A stretch of 64,000 nucleotides of DNA, taken from NCBI RefSeq assembly GCF_001548095.1, contig NZ_AP014815.1, positions 248,001 to 312,000 of the forward strand, given 5' to 3'. The notes under the pieces were generated by a model that saw only the letters and a program-made list of their open reading frames with translations, made no database searches and was not told the DNA's origin. The translations under genes and the position numbers were made by a program. Positions within the stretch are counted from its first letter, which is position 1, and every line of letters begins with the position of its first letter. The stretch is from Geminocystis sp. NIES-3708 (GTDB lineage: Bacteria; Cyanobacteriota; Cyanobacteriia; Cyanobacteriales; Cyanobacteriaceae). Positions 53,391 through 62,725 of the stretch are shown one piece after another.

Positions 53391-54365
53391 ATGACAAATG
53401 CAGATAATCGTTTACGCAATGAGTTTTTAAATACTCAAGTAATAACAAGAACAACAGGGAAGCGACTCGGAATAGTAAGAGAAGTATTAGTAGATATTGA
53501 TCGTCGAGAAGTAGTAGCATTAGGATTAAGAGATAATCGTTTAGCGATGTCGGGTATCCCTAAATATATGTATCTTAACAGTGTTATTCAGACAGGAGAT
53601 GTTATTTTAGTAGAAGATGAAAACATAATTGAAGATGTTGATATAGATCTTTATAGTCCTTTAATTAATTGTGAAGTAGTCACCGAAACAGGCGAACCTT
53701 TAGGTAAAGTAAGAGATTTTCAGTTTAACTTAATTGATGGTCAAGTTTTTTCTTTGACTCTTGCAGTGATTGGTTATCCTCAAATTCCAGAGCAATTAAT
53801 CAGTACCTATGAATTATCAGTCGATGAAATCGTTAGTAGTGGACCAAATAGAATAATCGTTTTTGAAGGGGCAGAAGAACGCTTAACTCAGCTTACTGTC
53901 GGTGTTTTAGAGCGATTAGGTATCGGCAGACCAATTTGGGAAAAAGAAGACGAGGAAATGTACTATGCTCCCACAACTCCTCCCGCTAATCAATTGCCCA
54001 CAGGAACTCCCATGAAACCTGTAGTACAGACAGTAAAAAGTCGTCCTGCTGTAGTAGAAGAAAATTGGAATGATGATGAATGGGAAGAAGCAAGACCTGT
54101 AAATGCACCTTCTCGTCAAAAAGCACAATCGATGCCCTATGATGAATATGAAGATGACATCGAAGAAGATAATTGGGGTCAAAATGTAGTGGAAAGAGAA
54201 CCCGCTCCTCGCTATCAATCGAGTAATTATGATGCTCCAAATAAACGAGATTATGATGATGATTCTTTAGAGGAAGATATGTGGGATGATGATGTCGAGT
54301 CTGATTATCGTCCTCAAAGAGTTAATATTCCTCAAAAACAGAGAATTCCTGAATACGAAGAATAA
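53391..54365 (+). CDS. PRC-barrel domain protein with acidic tail
   Basis: 324 residues. Two PRC-barrel-like domains: LRNEFLNTQVITRTTGKRLG to about residue 75, and SPLINCEVVTETGEPLGKVR to about 160. The tail from about 180 is low complexity and acidic (Glu, Asp, Trp, Tyr-rich: EENWNDDEWEEARPV, EEDMWDDDVESDY). PRC-barrel proteins in cyanobacteria are common and of poorly known function. The gene is 79 bases before a DUF3352 gene. Confidence 0.85.
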   Translation: MTNADNRLRNEFLNTQVITRTTGKRLGIVREVLVDIDRREVVALGLRDNRLAMSGIPKYMYLNSVIQTGDVILVEDENIIEDVDIDLYSPLINCEVVTETGEPLGKVRDFQFNLIDGQVFSLTLAVIGYPQIPEQLISTYELSVDEIVSSGPNRIIVFEGAEERLTQLTVGVLERLGIGRPIWEKEDEEMYYAPTTPPANQLPTGTPMKPVVQTVKSRPAVVEENWNDDEWEEARPVNAPSRQKAQSMPYDEYEDDIEEDNWGQNVVEREPAPRYQSSNYDAPNKRDYDDDSLEEDMWDDDVESDYRPQRVNIPQKQRIPEYEE

Positions 54366-54380
54366 AATAACAATGAATAA

Positions 54381-54401
54381 TTAACAATTAACAATTGATA
54401 A
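54381..54401 (+). repeat. Heptamer TTAACAA/TTGATAA repeats
   Basis: TTAACAA, TTAACAA and TTGATAA in tandem between the PRC-barrel and DUF3352 genes. Confidence 0.7.
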
Positions 54402-54444
54402 TGAGAGAAGACAAATAACAAATTCCTAATTAATTAATCTGCCC

Positions 54445-56106
54445 ATGAAATCTCGTTTCCCTGTGTCTAAAATTGTGATAGTGATAGGGGTGATTTTTGT
54501 CGCCGTAGTTAGTTTATGGTTATTTTTTGGCAAATATTCTAATTACATCACCAAAGGAGGAGTTAAAAATAATCCTCAAGGAGTAGTTTTTATTCCCAAA
54601 CAGTCGCCCCTTATGGTGTCTTTATTAATCAATCCTGATAAATTAGGTAACATAGCAACCTTATTACCTTCTAATGGTGAACAAAAACGAGTTTTTAAAG
54701 CGATTGAACAATTAAGAACAAAACTACTATCTCAAGCTCAAGTGGACTCGGTGGAAGATTTACGAGATTGGTTGGGAGATGAAATTACTTTAGCCGTGAC
54801 ATCTTTAGATTATGATCACAATATTGATAATGGTGCTAAACCGGGATATTTGTTAGTAGCTAAAAATAAATCACCAGAATTGGCGAAAGAATTTTTACAA
54901 ACTTATTATGCTAAACAGGCGGTTTCAAATACTGCTGAATTAATTTTTGAACAATATAAAGGAGTTAATTTAGTCTATCAACGTTCTACAATAGTTGATA
55001 CGGAAATTAAACAAGTTGCGGCGGCAGTAGTGGCAGATTTTGTTTTATTTGCCAATGATTTACAGGTTTTAAAAGAAGCGATTAATAATGCTCAAGCTGT
55101 TGATCTTAATTTAGCTCATGATTTAGCTTATCAAAAAGCGATCGCCTCTTTAACTAATCCAAAAGTTAGTCTTGCTTATCTAAATTTACCCACTACCTCT
55201 GCATGGATTACCAATCAAGGGGAAATTTCTATTCCTTCAGTCAATGAAAGCTTAACTTTATCTTTAGCCCTTAATCCTAAAGGATTGATAATTCATTCCG
55301 CCTTATTCGGCACAACGGTAGAGGAAAATCAACCTCCTAGTTTAACAAAGCCACCACAAACCTTAGCTTACATTCCCGATAATAGTATTTTGTCAGTTGT
55401 GGGAGTCAACTTACAAGATTTTTGGCAACAAATTAAGACAGGATTAGACAATAATAACCCATTACCCCAATTAATTTATCAAGGTATTCATCCCTTAGAA
55501 GAATCTTTACAATTAGATTTTGCTGAAGATATTTTTTCTTACATAACAGGAGAATATGGTTTATCGTTATCTATTGATGAAATAAATCAAGAATTAGACT
55601 GGTTATTTGTTACGGAAAAACAAGAAGAATTATTAACGGATAAATTAGATAATATTGCTAAAGACAGAAGTTTGAGTGTTGGCAAATTACCTTTAAAAAA
55701 TAATACAATTACTGCTTGGACACAATTAATTACCACCTCTGAAAATAATTTTTCACGCCTTGAAGCACAAGTCAAAGGAGTACATACACAAAAAGATTCC
55801 TATGAGATTTTAACTAATTCAGTTAATGTTTTAAGTAATAATTTAAGTCATCCCGAAAATAATTTATTACAATCTACTGATTTTCAGTCAATAATTCAAG
55901 ATTTACCCGATAATAACGATGGTTATTTATATCTCAAATGGCAACTTGCAGAACCTTATCTCGTCAAAAAATTTCCTGTGATTAAAATAGTTGAATTAGC
56001 ATTTAAACCTTTATTTGACAATTTACAATCTTTAACTCTTACCAGTGAAGGCGTAGAAAATGGCATTAGACGAGGTACAATTTTCTTTAATTTAGTTGAT
56101 CGTTAA
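54445..56106 (+). CDS. DUF3352 domain-containing protein
   Basis: 553 residues. One N-terminal membrane segment (SKIVIVIGVIFVAVVSLWLF) and a large extracytoplasmic domain. Blocks typical of DUF3352 are GVVFIPKQSPLMVSLLINPD at about 45, a middle region GDEITLAVTSLDYD, and a C-terminal DLPDNNDGYLYLKWQ. Found throughout cyanobacteria, function unknown. It follows the PRC-barrel gene on the same strand. Confidence 0.85.
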   Translation: MKSRFPVSKIVIVIGVIFVAVVSLWLFFGKYSNYITKGGVKNNPQGVVFIPKQSPLMVSLLINPDKLGNIATLLPSNGEQKRVFKAIEQLRTKLLSQAQVDSVEDLRDWLGDEITLAVTSLDYDHNIDNGAKPGYLLVAKNKSPELAKEFLQTYYAKQAVSNTAELIFEQYKGVNLVYQRSTIVDTEIKQVAAAVVADFVLFANDLQVLKEAINNAQAVDLNLAHDLAYQKAIASLTNPKVSLAYLNLPTTSAWITNQGEISIPSVNESLTLSLALNPKGLIIHSALFGTTVEENQPPSLTKPPQTLAYIPDNSILSVVGVNLQDFWQQIKTGLDNNNPLPQLIYQGIHPLEESLQLDFAEDIFSYITGEYGLSLSIDEINQELDWLFVTEKQEELLTDKLDNIAKDRSLSVGKLPLKNNTITAWTQLITTSENNFSRLEAQVKGVHTQKDSYEILTNSVNVLSNNLSHPENNLLQSTDFQSIIQDLPDNNDGYLYLKWQLAEPYLVKKFPVIKIVELAFKPLFDNLQSLTLTSEGVENGIRRGTIFFNLVDR

Positions 56107-56113
56107 TCTATTA

Positions 56114-57379
56114 CTAATAAGTCCAATTTTGTTTTGTTAATAAACTATAAGTTCCATCTTTAACATTAATGCGCTCAGGAATTAATTTTAAATCTCGAAA
56201 AGTATTGGCTTGATGTTGTAAAGCGGTTAAAGTTGCTTCATCAATAGGAATAATTGTCCGTTCGATACTACGTTGTTGTAAATTTTTGATAATCATAGGA
56301 TCAATTTGATGATGCTCCGCTAATCGTTGAGTTGCTTCTAATTCTCGTTTTCTAGCCCAAGTTCCAGCTTCGTTGACTTCTTCTAAAATTACTTTTAAAA
56401 TGTCAGGATAATCTCTAACTAATTCAGGAATAGCGTAATATAATGTGGGAACTTCTATAGAAGCCCGATCTCCAAAAATAGTTTCTAAATCCGCAATACA
56501 ACGACCTGGGTAAGCAGTACGAGTCTGGGTAGAAGTATAAGGAACCCATACTACCCACGCATCTACTTCACCTCGACGAAATTTTGGTAAAGCATCTGGT
56601 TGATTCAGATAAATAGGTTCAATATCACTATAACGTAATCCTACTTTTTCTAAGGCACGAATCAGAACATAATGAGAACTAGAACCTTGATCAAAAGCAA
56701 TTTTTTTGCCTTTTAAATCTGCCAAAGTTTGAATGGGAGAATTGTCTAAAACTAAAATAGCTTGACCTTTGGGAGCAGTATATTTCTCTCGTGCTACTCT
56801 AACAAAAACGTGTTCGGCGGCTTGGGAAAAAATACTGGCAGTGCCTCCTCCACCACAAAAATCGATCGAACCATTACTCAAGGCTTCAATGAGAGAAGAT
56901 GCCGCTAAAAAACTTGTCCAAGTAACGGTAACACCCAATGGTTCAAAGTATTTTTCGAGAAATTTTTGTTCTCTTAACACTTCTAAATTTGTCATCCCTT
57001 CTGGATAACCAATTTTTAGTTGTTTCAGTTTTTTTGCTTCTTTGGTTATATAAATTTGAGTATCACCATTAGAACGCTTATAGAATATTCGATCAAGCAT
57101 AATCGCAAACAGTATGCCGCCAATAAATAAGCCGATGGTTTCCAATACACGGCGATTCGTATTTTTAGGTAGAGTAAATTGACTCACAACGGGCGAAAAA
57201 CTATGATTTGGAATCAAATTAGCAAAACTAGAGTCACTAAAAATAACGCTCCAGAGCAAACTAACAATCAATCCTCCACTAAATAAAAACATAAATCGAT
57301 ATTGAATTCTTTGCCAGAAAATCAATTTAAGCAATGGAAGGAAATTTTTATGAATTTTTTTGAATAAATGATTAAGCAT
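56114..57379 (-). CDS. SsuA/NMT1-like ABC substrate-binding protein, membrane-anchored
   Basis: About 421 residues from ATG 57379; a longer frame from 57469 adds 30 residues of AT-rich codons. Two hydrophobic segments (about 25-45 and 83-100) precede a binding domain: LKIGYPEGMTNLEVLREQKF, GSIDFCGGGGTASIF, LKGKKIAFDQGSSSHYVLIR and VWVPYTSTQTRT. This is the aliphatic-sulfonate/nitrate binding family. The double membrane anchor is unusual. TTGACAATTGTGTCAA (57381-57396) lies just before the start. No ATPase is nearby, though an SsuC-type relic lies at 62726. Confidence 0.8.
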   Translation of the reverse strand: MLNHLFKKIHKNFLPLLKLIFWQRIQYRFMFLFSGGLIVSLLWSVIFSDSSFANLIPNHSFSPVVSQFTLPKNTNRRVLETIGLFIGGILFAIMLDRIFYKRSNGDTQIYITKEAKKLKQLKIGYPEGMTNLEVLREQKFLEKYFEPLGVTVTWTSFLAASSLIEALSNGSIDFCGGGGTASIFSQAAEHVFVRVAREKYTAPKGQAILVLDNSPIQTLADLKGKKIAFDQGSSSHYVLIRALEKVGLRYSDIEPIYLNQPDALPKFRRGEVDAWVVWVPYTSTQTRTAYPGRCIADLETIFGDRASIEVPTLYYAIPELVRDYPDILKVILEEVNEAGTWARKRELEATQRLAEHHQIDPMIIKNLQQRSIERTIIPIDEATLTALQHQANTFRDLKLIPERINVKDGTYSLLTKQNWTY

Positions 57380-57565
57380 ATTGACAATTGTGTCAAAAAA
57401 AATAAAAATGTATTTGATATTGAGTTCAATTTTATTATAATTGTGTCTTAAATTAATCATAATATACAAAATAAACCATCAAAATATTTCGTTAATCAAA
57501 AATATAACATGATGAGAAGATTTTGTAGTTTTACTTAAATAATTATTGGGATAAGGACTTTTATA

Positions 57566-58240
57566 ATGGATTGGTTAATGACAGCCATTAAAATCGGTTT
57601 AGCAACGGGTTTAGCAACTACTTTTGATGATAATATCTATTTAACGGGCTTTTTTAGTAAGGTAAATCGGACTTTTCGCCCGAAACACGTTGTTGTAGGC
57701 GAACTATTAGGCTTTACAACCTTAGTATGTATTAGCTTAATCGGTTTTTTAATCGGTTTAGTAATTTCTCCTAATTGGATAGGTTTACTTGGATTTTTAC
57801 CGATACTAATTGGGTTCAATAATTTACGTTTAATTCTTCTTAGTCGGGATGATTCTTCCAAGGATATATCAGCTAATTTAAGAAAGAATGCTAAATTTCA
57901 TGGCTTTGATTCTCGTCGTTTATCTCTTTGGGAAGTGTTACAAGATCGAAAAACCTATCAAATTTCTGCTGTTACCATTTCCAACGGAGGAAATAATTTA
58001 GGTATCTATATCCCTTTATTTGCTAGTAGTAGTCTGGAAAGTTTAATCGTTATTATCCTCTGTTGTTATGCTCTTGTGCTTGTTTGGCTTTTTATGTCTT
58101 ATAATCTCACTCGTCAACCCGGAATAGCCGTAGTTTTAAGTCGTTATGCCGGTAAACTGTTCCCTTTTGTATTAATGTGGTTAGGTTTACGTATTATTTT
58201 AGACAATGAATCCTATAAACTTTTTTTGCCTTATAGTTAG
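57566..58240 (+). CDS. CadD-like cadmium resistance/transport family protein
   Basis: 224 residues, five to six membrane helices. The start WLMTAIKIGLATGLATTFDD and the block IGFLIGLVISPNWIGLLGFL with PILIGFNNLRLIL resemble the cadmium resistance transporter family (PF03596). The middle GGNNLGIYIPLFASSSLESL is also conserved. Family members are reported with cadmium resistance or with other small ions and amines; the substrate is not shown here. It is divergent from the SsuA-like gene and lies in a sulfur-related context. Confidence 0.78.
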   Translation: MDWLMTAIKIGLATGLATTFDDNIYLTGFFSKVNRTFRPKHVVVGELLGFTTLVCISLIGFLIGLVISPNWIGLLGFLPILIGFNNLRLILLSRDDSSKDISANLRKNAKFHGFDSRRLSLWEVLQDRKTYQISAVTISNGGNNLGIYIPLFASSSLESLIVIILCCYALVLVWLFMSYNLTRQPGIAVVLSRYAGKLFPFVLMWLGLRIILDNESYKLFLPYS

Positions 58241-58333
58241 GGTGTGATGAAAAAGTTTTTTGATGAAGTTAGAAGGCAGGGCGTAGAGACAAGGAGACAA
58301 GGGGAAATCATTATCCGTTATCCACTGTAAAGT

Positions 58334-60613
58334 TTATATGTACATAGCAAAATAATCATTATAAATTTCGGTATTTTTATCGACGGTTTCCGCTATTTTT
58401 TCTTTTTCTTCTTGAGCTAAATTAACATTATTGATAATGCTATCTTGAGAGATAAAATCCCCACAATATTCGTTAGCAGGTACTGCAGAATTCATCTTTT
58501 TAGGATAACTTAAATTAAGATTATTCATGATAGTGATAAATTGCTCACGATTATGGTTAGCAAAGCGAGGATTAAGACGTTTTTCTTCCCCAATGGTGGA
58601 AACTGTACGCCCTTTATAATCATGGGCAGGATATACTAAAGTTTCATCGGGGAGAGTAAATAATTTTTCCGTGACAACATCGTATAATGTACCAGCGTCT
58701 CCTCCTTGAAAATCTGTACGCCCACAACCTCGAATAAATAAAGCATCTCCTGTTAAAAGGTGAGTTTTATTCACGAAATAAGTTATATGACTAGCAGTAT
58801 GTCCGGGTGTGGTAATAGTTTCAATGGTAACAGAGCCTACTTTTAAGGTTTCTCCCCCACTTAAAGAGCGATCAGCTTTAGTAACGGCTGGGTTATAAGG
58901 TACAATGACTTTACATCCTGTTAATGCTCTGAGTTTTCCTGCTCCCGTGATATGATCAGCGTGGAGATGAGTTTCTAAAGAGTAAATTAATTTTAAGCCT
59001 AAGTCTTCTAATACTTCCAAATCTCGATCAACTTGCTCTAATACCGAGTCAACCAATACTGCTTCTTTGGTATAGTTGTCAGCTATTAAATAAGTATAAC
59101 TGCTAGTTTCAGGATCGAAAAATTGACGGAAAATAAAGTTACTTTTACCATTATTAACAGCTAAATTATTCTCTTGCGAAGCCACAGAATAAGCTGGTAA
59201 TGGACGTACTTGTAACGGTAAATTGTTTAGAATAATTTGGGCTAAACTTAAGGCTTGTTGTCTCAATTCTGGCACAGCAATGGTTTCCCATAAATCTCCT
59301 TTACGAGGTGTACCGATGGTATAAATTAAAGATGATACTTGTCCATCGGCGGAAATCACTGCACCATTAGAAGCCGTGTGTATTCCTAAGCCCAAATCAC
59401 TGGGCAAAATCAAACCTTGGGCAATTAAATCGGTAATGAGAGGATGAGATGTTTTACGATAATCCGCAGGAATACCAGTACAATTAATAATGCGATCAAC
59501 TACTAAAAAACTTTCTTCTGATTGATGACGAGGGCGAATTGTTACCGATAGCTTGTTATTCTCCAATTCATAACCTCTGATACGGGCAGGAAAAATTTGT
59601 AATTGTCCTAATGCGATCTTTTCTTCTAAAAGATTCGCAATACTTGGAGCAATACGATGACGGTGTATATCCCAATAGGGTGTTACATGACGTAAAAACC
59701 TTTTTTGCTCGGTAAAAGATAATTTTTTCCATATTTTTTGAGTTATAGGGCGTAAAGAATCAATTACTGAGCGCCAATCATAACCTAAATTTTGAGCTAA
59801 TTTTACTTCCTGACGAATAATTTTAAGTAAAGCTAAAGCATTATTTGGGGCAGTTTCTACCGTTAAAAATGGTGAATAAGGTTGAGCTTTTTTGTGGCGT
59901 TGAGGATATAAACCTCGCCGAGAAATAGCATAAATTTTTCCTGTATGTTGGCGATCTCTTAAAGTGACAATCATATCTACCATCGTTAAGCCACTACCCA
60001 CTAATAACACATTAGCAGTAGAATCAATATTGTCTAAAGCTGAGGTAGACCAAGCATTTTTAACATATTCTTCTTTGGTTACTTCAGGGAGAAAAGGAGA
60101 GTTACCCACTGCCAAAATGACTTTATCCGCCGAGAAGCATCTACCACTACTTAAAGATATAATCGCTCCTTTAACTCCTGCTTCAATACCTACCACTTCA
60201 TCTTTTAACTTTTCTAAGCGCACATCGGAGGAAGTCGTTGCTTCTGCTTCGGCTAAAATCGACTGAATATATAAGCCATAGACTTTACGAGGGATAAAAG
60301 TACTAGCATCGACAGTTTCAGGTAATAAGTTTTTTAACTGTTGCTCATTATAATTTAACCACCGTAACAAATGTCCTGCATCGTAGGGAAAAGCACTCAT
60401 GTTTCCCGCAGAAACATTTAATAAATGACCATTTTCTTCTGTACCATAAGCGATACCTTTTCCAACTTCTTTCGCTCTTTCAATCAATTTAATAATCAAA
60501 GGTTGTGTAGCATTTTTCAGTAAATGAGTTGCAATTAATGAACCGCTAAAACCACCGCCCACAATAGCTATTGTCACAGGATTAGACACATGAAAAAAGC
60601 TGGAATTGATCAT
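58334..60613 (-). CDS. Fusion of FAD/NAD(P)-binding protein with ETHE1-type persulfide dioxygenase
   Basis: 759 residues. The first 480 or so form a flavoprotein: dinucleotide-binding GGGFSGSL near residue 20, then VGKGIAYGTEENGHLLNVSA and a second GSGLT nucleotide fold near 205. The rest is a metallo-beta-lactamase: ETHLHADHITGAGKL with metal ligands near 549-554, TPGHTASHITYF, GDALFIRGCGRTDFQGGDAG and YPAHDYKGRTVSTIGEEKR, the persulfide-dioxygenase signature. Glutathione persulfide oxidation to sulfite is the likely reaction of the second half. A rhodanese gene lies upstream on the same strand, 163 bases away. Confidence 0.9.
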   Translation of the reverse strand: MINSSFFHVSNPVTIAIVGGGFSGSLIATHLLKNATQPLIIKLIERAKEVGKGIAYGTEENGHLLNVSAGNMSAFPYDAGHLLRWLNYNEQQLKNLLPETVDASTFIPRKVYGLYIQSILAEAEATTSSDVRLEKLKDEVVGIEAGVKGAIISLSSGRCFSADKVILAVGNSPFLPEVTKEEYVKNAWSTSALDNIDSTANVLLVGSGLTMVDMIVTLRDRQHTGKIYAISRRGLYPQRHKKAQPYSPFLTVETAPNNALALLKIIRQEVKLAQNLGYDWRSVIDSLRPITQKIWKKLSFTEQKRFLRHVTPYWDIHRHRIAPSIANLLEEKIALGQLQIFPARIRGYELENNKLSVTIRPRHQSEESFLVVDRIINCTGIPADYRKTSHPLITDLIAQGLILPSDLGLGIHTASNGAVISADGQVSSLIYTIGTPRKGDLWETIAVPELRQQALSLAQIILNNLPLQVRPLPAYSVASQENNLAVNNGKSNFIFRQFFDPETSSYTYLIADNYTKEAVLVDSVLEQVDRDLEVLEDLGLKLIYSLETHLHADHITGAGKLRALTGCKVIVPYNPAVTKADRSLSGGETLKVGSVTIETITTPGHTASHITYFVNKTHLLTGDALFIRGCGRTDFQGGDAGTLYDVVTEKLFTLPDETLVYPAHDYKGRTVSTIGEEKRLNPRFANHNREQFITIMNNLNLSYPKKMNSAVPANEYCGDFISQDSIINNVNLAQEEKEKIAETVDKNTEIYNDYFAMYI

Positions 60614-60663
60614 AATTTAACCTATTAAAAATGTCCTTTAAATTCTGAAATATAACATTAAAA

Positions 60664-60681
60664 ATTAATAATATTATTAAT
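60664..60681. other. 18-bp AT-only palindrome
   Basis: ATTAATAATATTATTAAT is a perfect palindrome 50 bases upstream of the flavoprotein-ETHE1 start. ArsR-type persulfide sensors bind AT-rich palindromes, but in this AT-rich genome such a repeat could occur by chance. Confidence 0.35.
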
Positions 60682-60776
60682 AAAATATTTTTTAAAGTAA
60701 ACTTAACATCGATAACTCATAATAATAAATAACGATTAATTATTACAAATTCGATGATAATAAAAACTTTTGATTT

Positions 60777-61142
60777 CTAATTTCTAATTACTTCTTTGCC
60801 ACTATTTTCCCAAGCAGTAATACCCCCCATTAAAGAAACTACATTTTCATAACCTAATTGATTCAAAGTATCTGTTGCTAAAGCACTACGATTACCACCA
60901 CCACAATAACAAATTATTTTTGTAGATTTATCCTTAATTACGTTGTGAATTTGCTCTTTCACTTCTCCTAAACTCAGATGAAGGGTATCCGCTAAATGTC
61001 CACTTTCATACTCATCGGTTTCTCTTACATCCAAAATAATTACATCTTTTTCTGCGATCGCTTTTTGAGCTTCATCGATGGTAATTTCTTGAATACGGGT
61101 TTTTGACTCTTGGGCTAATTCTACTAATTCTTGATGATTCAT
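60777..61142 (-). CDS. Rhodanese-like domain protein
   Basis: 121 residues from ATG 61142; a start at 61178 would add 12 residues. A single rhodanese domain: VIILDVRETDEYESGHLADT and the active loop CYCGGGNRSAL with the catalytic Cys, then GYENVVSLMGGITAWENSG. It can carry persulfide sulfur and would supply or use the substrate of the ETHE1 domain encoded downstream. It follows the MgtC-like gene by about 30-70 bases on the same strand, so the set may be one operon. Confidence 0.88.
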   Translation of the reverse strand: MNHQELVELAQESKTRIQEITIDEAQKAIAEKDVIILDVRETDEYESGHLADTLHLSLGEVKEQIHNVIKDKSTKIICYCGGGNRSALATDTLNQLGYENVVSLMGGITAWENSGKEVIRN

Positions 61143-61210
61143 GTTTTCAATTTTTATTTTAATTGTATTAAAAATCATTTTAAATTATTTTAGATCTAAT
61201 TTGATTTTTA

Positions 61211-61912
61211 TTAGCCAAATTCTTCTTCTAACAAACGCCAACTAACCGATACAACTCCCCTTTGTAAACTTAATCTACTGGCAATTTGTTCTAAAAGTTG
61301 ATCATCTTTGGTTTGGGTTAGCATTTCCGCTTCTAATTTTACTTTATCGGTAGTATCCGCAAAATCCTCACTTTGTAAAGAACGTAATGTGATACTTCCC
61401 GACGTAAGAGATTGTAATAATAATGCGCGAACATGAATTTCCTGTTTTCGTTGACACACTAAAGAAAATTGATAAGCTAATTGTCTTTCTGTGCCTTGTA
61501 AAGATTGTGCATTGATACGATGGGCGATCGGTCGTAAAACAGTATTAGAAAGAAGTACAGCGATCGCACCCATAAAAGCTTGACTGATATAACCTCCTCC
61601 AGCCAAAGAACCAATAGCAGCAGAACACCAAATAGTTGCAGCCGTATTTAATCCTTTAACGGTTAAACCTTCTCTTAAGATAACACCACCTGCTAAAAAA
61701 CCTATCCCAGAAACAACTTGAGCTGCGATACGGGTAGGACTAGCATCCTTCGGAGTTAGTACAGAAAAAATGACAAAAAGTGCTGATCCAGTGGCTACTA
61801 AAGTGCTAGTACGCAATCCTGCCATACGTTGTCGCCATTGACGTTCAAATCCTAAAGCTGAACCTAATAAAAATGCAACAATTATTCTCAGTGCAAAATC
61901 TGTCCACTCCAT
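61211..61912 (-). CDS. MgtC/SapB-family membrane protein
   Basis: 233 residues. N-terminal membrane domain (about 1-135) with LGSALGFERQWRQRMAGLRT, VVSGIGFLAGGVILREGLTV and GLNTAATIWCSAAIGSLAGG, typical of MgtC/SapB. The C-terminal part (about 140-233) is an ACT-like soluble domain ending VVSVSWRLLEEEFG. MgtC proteins are tied to magnesium limitation and membrane potential; the link with sulfur is by proximity only. Confidence 0.88.
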   Translation of the reverse strand: MEWTDFALRIIVAFLLGSALGFERQWRQRMAGLRTSTLVATGSALFVIFSVLTPKDASPTRIAAQVVSGIGFLAGGVILREGLTVKGLNTAATIWCSAAIGSLAGGGYISQAFMGAIAVLLSNTVLRPIAHRINAQSLQGTERQLAYQFSLVCQRKQEIHVRALLLQSLTSGSITLRSLQSEDFADTTDKVKLEAEMLTQTKDDQLLEQIASRLSLQRGVVSVSWRLLEEEFG

Positions 61913-62174
61913 TATTATTTATCCCCCTTCAAAGCAAAAGTTGCTTAGTATTTTCTCTTAATTACTTTTGTCACAACATAAAGGTTAAGAAAAGGTTAAC
62001 AACTTATCTTAGGATACAAATGAGAAAGATGTCAATATGTTTTTTATGTCAAGAAAAAATCTATTCTAATTTGTTTTTAAAATGTTTTTTGATTGTTTTA
62101 ATCTGATTTTGTGTTATAATTTTCTTTAACAGTCATGTATTATTTTCTATATCCATTTATCAAGTCTTAAAGTT

Positions 62175-62708
62175 ATGCCTCAAAAAACTTTAGAAACGAA
62201 AGTAATTGAACCTATCCGCAAGGAAGGATTAAAACAATTAGCCGAAAAAGCTCGTAATAATCCCCAAGCGATCGCCACAGTAAAAACTCGAACTATTTTA
62301 GAGGGAAAGTTTCGTAATTTAAACTATGTGCGTGATTTACCAGCTCATGTAATTGATGAACCACCAACTCTATTAGGAGATGATACTGCCCCCAATCCTT
62401 CTGAAGCGGTTTTAGCGGCGTTGGGTTCGTGTTTATCTGTGGGAATTCATGCTAATGCGATTAGTAGAGGCATTAATTTAACGAAATTAGAATTAAACCT
62501 AGAAGGTGATATTAATATTACTGGTGTCTGGGGCATTGGTGATTTATCAGAAAAAAGACTAGGTTTTACAGATATTCGAGTCAAAGTCGATATTGAAGGG
62601 GATACTACCAGAGAAGAATTAGATGCCCTTATTGTCCATTCAAATAATTGGTCTCCTGTGGCGAATACTTTACGTTTACCCGTCAATATTGATGTGTCTT
62701 TAGCCTAG
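62175..62708 (+). CDS. OsmC-family protein with a single cysteine
   Basis: 177 residues. OsmC/Ohr fold with PNPSEAVLAALGSCLSVGIH (Cys near 85) and a C-terminal VANTLRLPVNIDVS. In Ohr/OsmC a second catalytic Cys lies in the later part of the fold; here the matching segment reads SNNWSPVANTL, with no Cys. The protein may act on persulfides or peroxides by another route, or not be a peroxidase. It lies 260 bases from the divergent MgtC-like gene. Confidence 0.85.
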   Translation: MPQKTLETKVIEPIRKEGLKQLAEKARNNPQAIATVKTRTILEGKFRNLNYVRDLPAHVIDEPPTLLGDDTAPNPSEAVLAALGSCLSVGIHANAISRGINLTKLELNLEGDINITGVWGIGDLSEKRLGFTDIRVKVDIEGDTTREELDALIVHSNNWSPVANTLRLPVNIDVSLA

Positions 62709-62725
62709 TAAATTATTTTAATAAA

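Noticed and set aside
53916-54240. Long antisense ORFs opposite the PRC-barrel tail
   Set aside because: They arise from the acidic low-complexity tail read backwards and show no family.
62447-62686. Antisense ORF in the osmC-like gene
   Set aside because: Shadow of a clearly coding gene, with no signal of its own.
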